Positions 33,890-38,154 of a stretch of DNA of 38,154 bases are shown here, in pieces. The stretch lies in NCBI GenBank assembly GCA_030524745.1, contig JAUNGC010000032.1, positions 1 to 38,154 of the forward strand, written 5' to 3'. The notes beneath the pieces were generated by a model, which saw only the letters and a program-made list of their open reading frames with translations, searched no databases and was not told where the DNA came from. Source of the DNA: Eubacteriales bacterium (GTDB taxonomy: Bacteria; Bacillota; Clostridia; Lachnospirales; Lachnospiraceae). A program made the translations under genes and the position numbers. Position 1 is the stretch's first letter. Each line of letters opens with the position of its first letter.

Positions 33890-35874
33890 AGGATAAGTTA
33901 CAGCAAAGCCTGGTAAAAAAAAGGCATAAATGGTATGAAGAGCAGGTGGCGCTGCAGAATATTTCCTATGACGACTGGATTTCGGAAAAGGAAAGGAAAG
34001 AACGGGAAGGGCTGTCGTTAAAGGGAAAAGATCTGAAGCTGGAAGTCATCTCCTATCAGGAGTGTAATGAACAGTTTTCTTTTGCGCATTATAAAAATGC
34101 GGATATTCTGGTTTTTCATGCGCAGGACGGAACGCCTGATATGCGGGAACTTGCGCTGGTGGCCGACTATTTTGCCAGACATCCGGAAACGGTCATTCTA
34201 TATGCGGATGAGGATGAGGCCGACGAGAAAGGAGTGCGCACAAACCCCTGGTTAAAGCCGGACTGGTCACCCGATACGCTTCTTTCCTATTTTTACTTCG
34301 GCGGTTTTTTTGCGGTGCGAAAGGAAGAGGCGAGCCATGTGGAATGGCTGGGAGAACGGGATTTTCACCGCAATCTTTATGATTTTGTTTTAAAGGCGGT
34401 GGAAATTACCGGGCATGCCGATCATGTTGACAGCGTGCTGTTTCACCGCAGAAAAATTGAGGTATGGGGACAACAGGAAGGATATGACGACTTAAGAAGG
34501 GCGGCATATATCCGGCGCGGCTGGCCCCTGACGCCGTCGGGAAAAGTGTCGGTCGTCATTCCCAGCAAGGACAATCCGGGCGTGCTTTCCAACTGCATCC
34601 ATTCCGTGATGGAATCCGGGGTATACCGGGATTTTGAGATTATTGTGGTGGACAACGGCAGCAGCGCGCATAACAGAGCGCGGATCGAGCGCATGAATGA
34701 AATGCTCGCGCCCGAATATCGTTTCATCTATCATTATGAGCCGATGGAGTTCAACTTTTCCAGAATGTGCAACATCGGCGTTTCTCTGGCGAGCGGCGAG
34801 TATATTCTGCTTTTAAACGACGACATCGAAATCACCCAGGAGGACTGGCTGGAGAGGATGATGGAAAAGGCCGTATTGCCCCATGTGGGCGCGGTGGGCG
34901 CAAAACTCATCTATCCGCAGTCCAGGATTATCCAGCATGCCGGCATTACCAATATCCATTTAGGGCCTGCTCATAAGCTACAGTTTCGGTCGGATGTCCA
35001 CGATTATTATTTTTTGAAAAACAGACTTGCGGTGAATGTGCTGGGCGTAACGGGCGCCTGCCTGCTGGTGAAGCGGAGCATTTACGAGGAAGCCGGGGGC
35101 TTTTCGGAAAAGCTGCGGGTGGCCTTTAACGATGTGGAATTCTGCTTCCATCTGCACGATCTGGGGTATCGGAATGTGGTGTGCAACAACGTTTCCTTAA
35201 AGCATCACGAATCCTTAAGCCGGGGCGCGGACGACAGCACGGAAAAACTGCGCCGCCTGCATCAGGAACTGAATCTCCTTTATGAAATGCATCCCTCTTT
35301 ATATGGCAGAGATCCTTATTATCACCGTTATCTGGTCTCCGATGTGCTGGATGCGGAATACGTGACTGCCTGCCGTTATGACTTTGACAAGCGGGTGGAA
35401 AAGGTACAGCCTCAAAAGGCGGTGAACGCCCTTCTGCCCCAGTGGCATAATCAGGTGCTGCGCATCGGCATTGAATTTGCCGGAGATATGGACAAATGGC
35501 AGGTCGGAAAAGCCGGAAACGGCGATTGGATGATCCAGGGCTGGAGTTGGGCGGTGATGGTGGACAACAGCCGTTATGATTTCACGGTTTTGCTAAAGCC
35601 GGTGGAAAAAGGCTATCTGGCAGACGGATTCAGCGAAGCTGCCGCGCCGGAAGATGCGGGCGAAATCTGGAAGCTGTCCTGTAAGCGCCAGTACCGACCC
35701 GATATTGATGAGAATTTAAACGGAATCGCCTATACGAAGCTGCCCGGCGTGTGTATCACCTTCGAGCGCGGCAGCCTGCCGGAAGGGGAATACCTGATCG
35801 GATTTTTGTGGGAGGATACCTGCTCACGGCAGAAATTGTACCGTTTCTCCGCGGAAACGCTGACGGTTGGATAA
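33874..35874 (+). CDS. GT2 family glycosyltransferase, two-domain (O-antigen/rhamnan type)
   Basis: This 666-residue protein uses TTG at 33874, with GGAGG 8 bases upstream, inside the end of the previous gene (16-base overlap). The N-terminal part (residues about 75-195) looks like a reduced first GT-A domain, with YADEDEADEKG, WLKPDWSPDTLLS and HVDSVLFHRR, motifs found at the back of tandem rhamnosyltransferase-type GT2 proteins. The second domain (about 224-465) is complete: VSVVIPSKDNPGVL, IIVVDNGSS, LLLNDDIEI, VTGACLLVKRSIY and FNDVEFCFHL. The last ~150 residues are beta-rich. With rfb genes in the operon, transfer of a rhamnose-like sugar is likely but not proved. It is the last intact gene of the cluster. 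Confidence 0.9.
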   Translation: MVSKVKDKLQQSLVKKRHKWYEEQVALQNISYDDWISEKERKEREGLSLKGKDLKLEVISYQECNEQFSFAHYKNADILVFHAQDGTPDMRELALVADYFARHPETVILYADEDEADEKGVRTNPWLKPDWSPDTLLSYFYFGGFFAVRKEEASHVEWLGERDFHRNLYDFVLKAVEITGHADHVDSVLFHRRKIEVWGQQEGYDDLRRAAYIRRGWPLTPSGKVSVVIPSKDNPGVLSNCIHSVMESGVYRDFEIIVVDNGSSAHNRARIERMNEMLAPEYRFIYHYEPMEFNFSRMCNIGVSLASGEYILLLNDDIEITQEDWLERMMEKAVLPHVGAVGAKLIYPQSRIIQHAGITNIHLGPAHKLQFRSDVHDYYFLKNRLAVNVLGVTGACLLVKRSIYEEAGGFSEKLRVAFNDVEFCFHLHDLGYRNVVCNNVSLKHHESLSRGADDSTEKLRRLHQELNLLYEMHPSLYGRDPYYHRYLVSDVLDAEYVTACRYDFDKRVEKVQPQKAVNALLPQWHNQVLRIGIEFAGDMDKWQVGKAGNGDWMIQGWSWAVMVDNSRYDFTVLLKPVEKGYLADGFSEAAAPEDAGEIWKLSCKRQYRPDIDENLNGIAYTKLPGVCITFERGSLPEGEYLIGFLWEDTCSRQKLYRFSAETLTVG

Positions 35875-35890
35875 AGCAGGCAGCGCTGCC

Positions 35891-36427
35891 GGCCGCCTGC
35901 CGATCGCAGAGACGGTTTGCTTTCCGGGAATGCCTGCCGCCACCGCCTGTCATGGTTCGCCCCGTCGTGTAAATGAAAAAATGCTTTCCGATGATGAGAA
36001 AACCCTGGCAATCATGGGAACGGCGGACACATCGCTGATTCTGTGCGGACATACCCACGTCCAGACCAAAATCATTCATGGCAAAAAAGCAGTTTTGAAT
36101 CCGGGCTCTGTGGGAGCGCCCCTGCACAGTCAGGGGCAAGCCCAGTTTCTGATTCTTCATGGCGCAGAAGGGATCTGGCAGGAGGAATGGATCAGCCTTA
36201 CTTATGATGTGGAAAAAGCGATAGGGGAATTGCAGGAAGCCGGACTGGATGTGTGCGCGCCCTACTGGTGCAGGGTAACAGAAAGCCTGCTGCGCAACGG
36301 GGAAATTTCCCATGGGACAGTGCTTGCAAAGGCGATGGAACTGTGCAGGGAAGAAACGGGAAGCTGTAACTGGCCGGAAATTCCGGAGAAATATTGGAAA
36401 CGAGCCGTTGAGTGCTTCTATTGCTGA
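35891..36427 (+). pseudogene. 5'-truncated metallophosphoesterase (calcineurin-like) remnant
   Basis: The frame carries only the C-terminal half of a calcineurin-like phosphoesterase: ATACHGSPRRVNE, LILCGHTHVQTKI and AVLNPGSVGAPLHS are the late metal-binding and conserved blocks of the family. The first metal-binding motifs (the usual DxH, GD and GNH blocks, roughly the first 90-100 residues) are absent. Homology begins near 35894, only about 20 bases after the stop of the glycosyltransferase gene, and the frame can be opened only by a TTG inside that gene with no ribosome site. So the head of the gene seems to have been removed where the glycan cluster joins. A terminator follows the intact 3' end. 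Confidence 0.75.
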
Positions 36428-36450
36428 CGGATCAAGAAAGATTTGCAAAC

Positions 36451-36511
36451 AAACTGCGTCATAGCTTTGTATCAGGTAATGGACGGATAGCAGGCTATGA
36501 CGCAGTTTTTT
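36451..36511 (+). terminator. Strong rho-independent terminator between convergent genes
   Basis: AAACTGCGTCATAGC (36451-36465) and GCTATGACGCAGTTT (36494-36508) form a perfect 15-bp stem followed by T residues to 36511. The A-rich flank makes it partly usable from the minus strand for the nuclease gene as well. Confidence 0.9.
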
Positions 36512-37415
36512 ATGATTGATAGTTTGATTTTTCTTCCTGTAGCTTAAATTCCTGCAACAGTTTATCAAGCATAGCCTTGTCGGAAAGGGCGGAAAGCAGT
36601 TCGTTTTGCCTGCCGAGCGCAGTAAGCTTTTCGTTCAGGGCAGTGATAAGCTGTATCCCTTGTTCCTTCCCATAATTGATTGCGCTGATTCTGTCGCGTT
36701 CATATTTTTCCCAACGCCGGCATTGCTGGCGGATCTTCTCGTCTTCCGAAAGTTCGGCAAGAGTCACAACCGTTTCCTGAAGCACCTTGTCGTTCTGCGT
36801 CAATGCTTTCATCTCCTCCCAGGTCGTAGCCTTAAAAATCTTAGCCCATTTATAGAGACCGCTGACGCGGTCATCCTCCGAGGCGTTTTCAAGTTGAGAT
36901 AAGCATAACACATTGAGAGCGATTTTGTCACTGTAAATTCGGTGTGTTTTCCGGTTCATAAGTGCGTATTGCTGATAAAATTCCTTATTCCCGTCGGGAA
37001 AGTTAAAGTCTAGAATGCCGATCTGAAAAATCCGCTTTAATGAACGGTAATCTTTTCCGGACTCAAGATCGCACAGCTTCTGCGCAAGATAGTAGATGCT
37101 GCGGTCATCCCAGTTCCCTTCGTTTCTCACCTGCATTTCCAGATTGATATAGGTATTGTCGTTTAAAAGTATGAGCAGATCGAGAACACAGTCCTTTTTA
37201 TCCAGGGCCTGCCCCAGAACGATGAGATTGAGAATTTCAACGGAAATAATTTCTTCCCGCCGGATATGCAGCAGTACGGCGATCAGTTGGCAAAGCGCTT
37301 CATGATTTTTTTGCAGTACGGCGACAAACAGGTAAGCATTCGTAAAAGGAAAACGCAGCGGACCAGACAGCTTTTGCAGAATAGAATTTGGGGACATAGA
37401 TGTGATTTGAGACAT
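36510..37415 (-). CDS. Rpn-like PD-(D/E)XK family nuclease / putative transposase-related protein
   Basis: This 301-residue protein starts at ATG 37415 with AAAGGAGG 8 bases before it. It matches the Rpn / PD-(D/E)XK nuclease family often annotated as transposase: an N-terminal FTNAYLFVAVLQKNHEAL block, then KKDCVLDLLILLND (candidate Asp79) and YINLEMQV (Glu93-x-Gln95), the nuclease core, followed by RSIYYLAQKLCDLESG and a long charged helical C-terminal part ending in a leucine-rich stretch. Known Rpn proteins promote RecA-independent recombination and cleave DNA. The tail (about 245-300) differs most among relatives. It sits beside a long palindromic element, so a role in that element's movement is tempting but unsupported. 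Confidence 0.88.
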   Translation of the reverse strand: MSQITSMSPNSILQKLSGPLRFPFTNAYLFVAVLQKNHEALCQLIAVLLHIRREEIISVEILNLIVLGQALDKKDCVLDLLILLNDNTYINLEMQVRNEGNWDDRSIYYLAQKLCDLESGKDYRSLKRIFQIGILDFNFPDGNKEFYQQYALMNRKTHRIYSDKIALNVLCLSQLENASEDDRVSGLYKWAKIFKATTWEEMKALTQNDKVLQETVVTLAELSEDEKIRQQCRRWEKYERDRISAINYGKEQGIQLITALNEKLTALGRQNELLSALSDKAMLDKLLQEFKLQEEKSNYQS

Positions 37416-37499
37416 GTCAGTACCTCCTTTGTAGATGTGGTGTGATTGATGAGAAATGGATTTTTTGAAGAACTCATAAGGAATAATAAAGTGAAAAGA

Positions 37500-37515
37500 T
37501 GCCGGAATTCCGGCA
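37500..37515. repeat. 16-bp perfect palindrome
   Basis: TGCCGGAATTCCGGCA is its own reverse complement. It lies 85 bases upstream of the nuclease start on the minus strand, and could be a protein-binding site or a chance palindrome. Confidence 0.6.
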
Positions 37516-37577
37516 GGACTTCAGAAAAAGTAACATTACCATAGCACAATTTGGACAGAACGGCAACATTCTTTTTC

Positions 37578-37978
37578 GTCAGGATAAGCACATCAATCTG
37601 CCGCCGGACATCGTGTCGTGTGCCTGTCGGTTCTGACCGGGGCCTGCTGCCCTATCCTGCCCGGCGTTTGGGGGCGCACAGGTATTTTTGCCATTCCGAT
37701 ATTCAAACCGGGAAATTCCAGCCAAAGCGTCATCCCGTTCCAAACTGCGATTCAATGCGTAAACTCGCGTCAAAGCAAAGCTTTGCCGCTCAGACAGTAC
37801 GCATTGAATCACAGGAACGTCCTGACGTTTTGGGGAATTTCACCGTTTTGAATATAAGTCATGGCTGCAAATATCTGTGCGCCCTCCAAACGCCGGGCAG
37901 AATAGGGCAGCAGGCCCCGGTCAGAACCAACAGGCACACGATGCAATGACGACGACAGATCGATGCGTTTATCCTGAC
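37578..37978. mobile_element. MITE-like long palindrome, copy B, with inverted ends and flanking direct repeat
   Basis: The element is about 401 bases and reads almost identically on both strands. It begins GTCAGGATAA (37578-37587) and ends TTATCCTGAC (37969-37978). The same hexamer TTTTTC flanks both ends (37572-37577 and 37979-37984), as expected for a target-site duplication, though the sequence is simple. The centre is GCAAAGCTTTGC (37775-37786). The inner ~200 bases match copy A at about 20410-20640, in the same orientation. Reading frames inside are repeat translations, not genes. No transposase is encoded, so if mobile it would need one in trans. I recognise no named family. Confidence 0.82.
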
Positions 37979-37994
37979 TTTTTCACACACAACA

Positions 37995-38023
37995 TTGAAG
38001 AACCCAGATAAATTGTGTATAAT
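37995..38023 (+). promoter_or_regulatory. Sigma-A promoter in front of the 67-bp tandem repeat
   Basis: TTGAAG (37995-38000) and TATAAT (38018-38023) are 17 bases apart. Transcription would start near 38030, inside the first inverted repeat of the tandem array. It drives whatever lies beyond the window edge, or an RNA made from the repeats. Confidence 0.75.
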
Positions 38024-38026
38024 GAA

Positions 38027-38058
38027 GCATGACAGCGAACGGGAGTGAGCTGTCATGC
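38027..38058 (+). repeat. Perfect 10-bp inverted repeat at the predicted transcript start
   Basis: GCATGACAGC (38027-38036) is the exact reverse complement of GCTGTCATGC (38049-38058), with a 12-base loop GAACGGGAGTGA. The loop holds a GGGAG ribosome-site-like string and the right arm holds an ATG (38055), so the hairpin could hide a start. Confidence 0.75.
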
Positions 38059-38154
38059 GCAACTTCGCAAAAAGCGAAGCGTTTGCGAAGGGACCCGATC
38101 AGCGAACGGGAGTGAGCTGTCATGCGCAACTTCGCAAAAAGCGAAGCGTTTGCG
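38033..38154 (+). repeat. 67-bp tandem repeat running off the window
   Basis: The unit CAGCGAACGGGAGTGAGCTG... starts at 38033 and again at 38100, giving a period of 67 bases. The second copy is cut by the window end after 55 bases and matches the first exactly as far as visible. Each unit holds CTTCGC-AAAAA-GCGAAG, a 6-bp stem with A5 loop. The period is not a multiple of three, so it is not a repeated peptide. Copy number is unknown. Confidence 0.9.

Noticed and set aside
37551-38062. Open frames of 67-132 residues on both strands
   Set aside because: They are translations of palindrome copy B, related to those in copy A because of the repeat.
38033-38154. CRISPR array
   Set aside because: The 67-bp units are directly joined identical copies with no variable spacers and no cas genes.

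Overview
The window looks like a chromosomal segment of a low-to-mid G+C Clostridia, most likely Lachnospiraceae. Supporting signs are strong AGGAGG-type ribosome binding sites with ATG, GTG and TTG starts, TGn-TATACT promoters, gut-clostridial families (an Rpn-like nuclease, a Big-domain GH25 lysozyme, a small zinc-ribbon protein), and the polytopic surface-glycan proteins typical of that family. This taxonomic call is inference. I saw no rRNA, tRNA or CRISPR.

Most of the window is a cell-surface polysaccharide region. Positions 60-13084 are one co-directional run: four large polytopic membrane proteins (including a tandem duplicate pair), an MBOAT O-acyltransferase with an SGNH-type partner, an ArnC/GtrB-like glycosyltransferase overlapping a ChbG/YdjC-type deacetylase, a second polyprenyl-phosphate-type glycosyltransferase and a GT-B glycosyltransferase. 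A terminator closes it. A small opposite-strand XRE regulator operon (13254-13807) separates it from a second operon with its own promoter (14044-20337): FkbH-like HAD/acyltransferase, second MBOAT, second SGNH protein, and a large membrane protein split over two reading frames.

From 20335 to 20710 lies a long imperfect palindrome between convergent genes. It is followed by a membrane-anchored SGNH-like protein (minus strand), a pair of tiny SMR-type transporters, a zinc-ribbon protein (minus strand) and a 1139-residue membrane-anchored GH25 lysozyme with four Big-type domains.

Positions 26583-35874 form a third, promoter-led operon: rfbB, rfbA and rfbC (no rfbD in the window), an ABC-2 polysaccharide permease, an ABC ATPase with a Wzt-type C-terminal domain, a methyltransferase fused to a kinase-like domain, and a two-part GT2 glycosyltransferase. 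It reads as an ABC-transporter-dependent glycan exporter in which a capped chain end may be recognised. The upstream operons could supply lipid-linked side-chain sugars and O-acyl decorations to the same polymer. That link is inference.

The right edge is remodelled. It holds a 5'-truncated metallophosphoesterase remnant, an Rpn/PD-(D/E)XK nuclease, a second copy of the palindromic element (37578-37978) with inverted ends and a flanking 6-bp direct repeat, and a 67-bp tandem repeat behind a good promoter that runs off the window. The palindrome family is the strongest candidate for something undescribed: two copies share a core, arm-specific differences and concerted changes in both arms, but have different outer arms.
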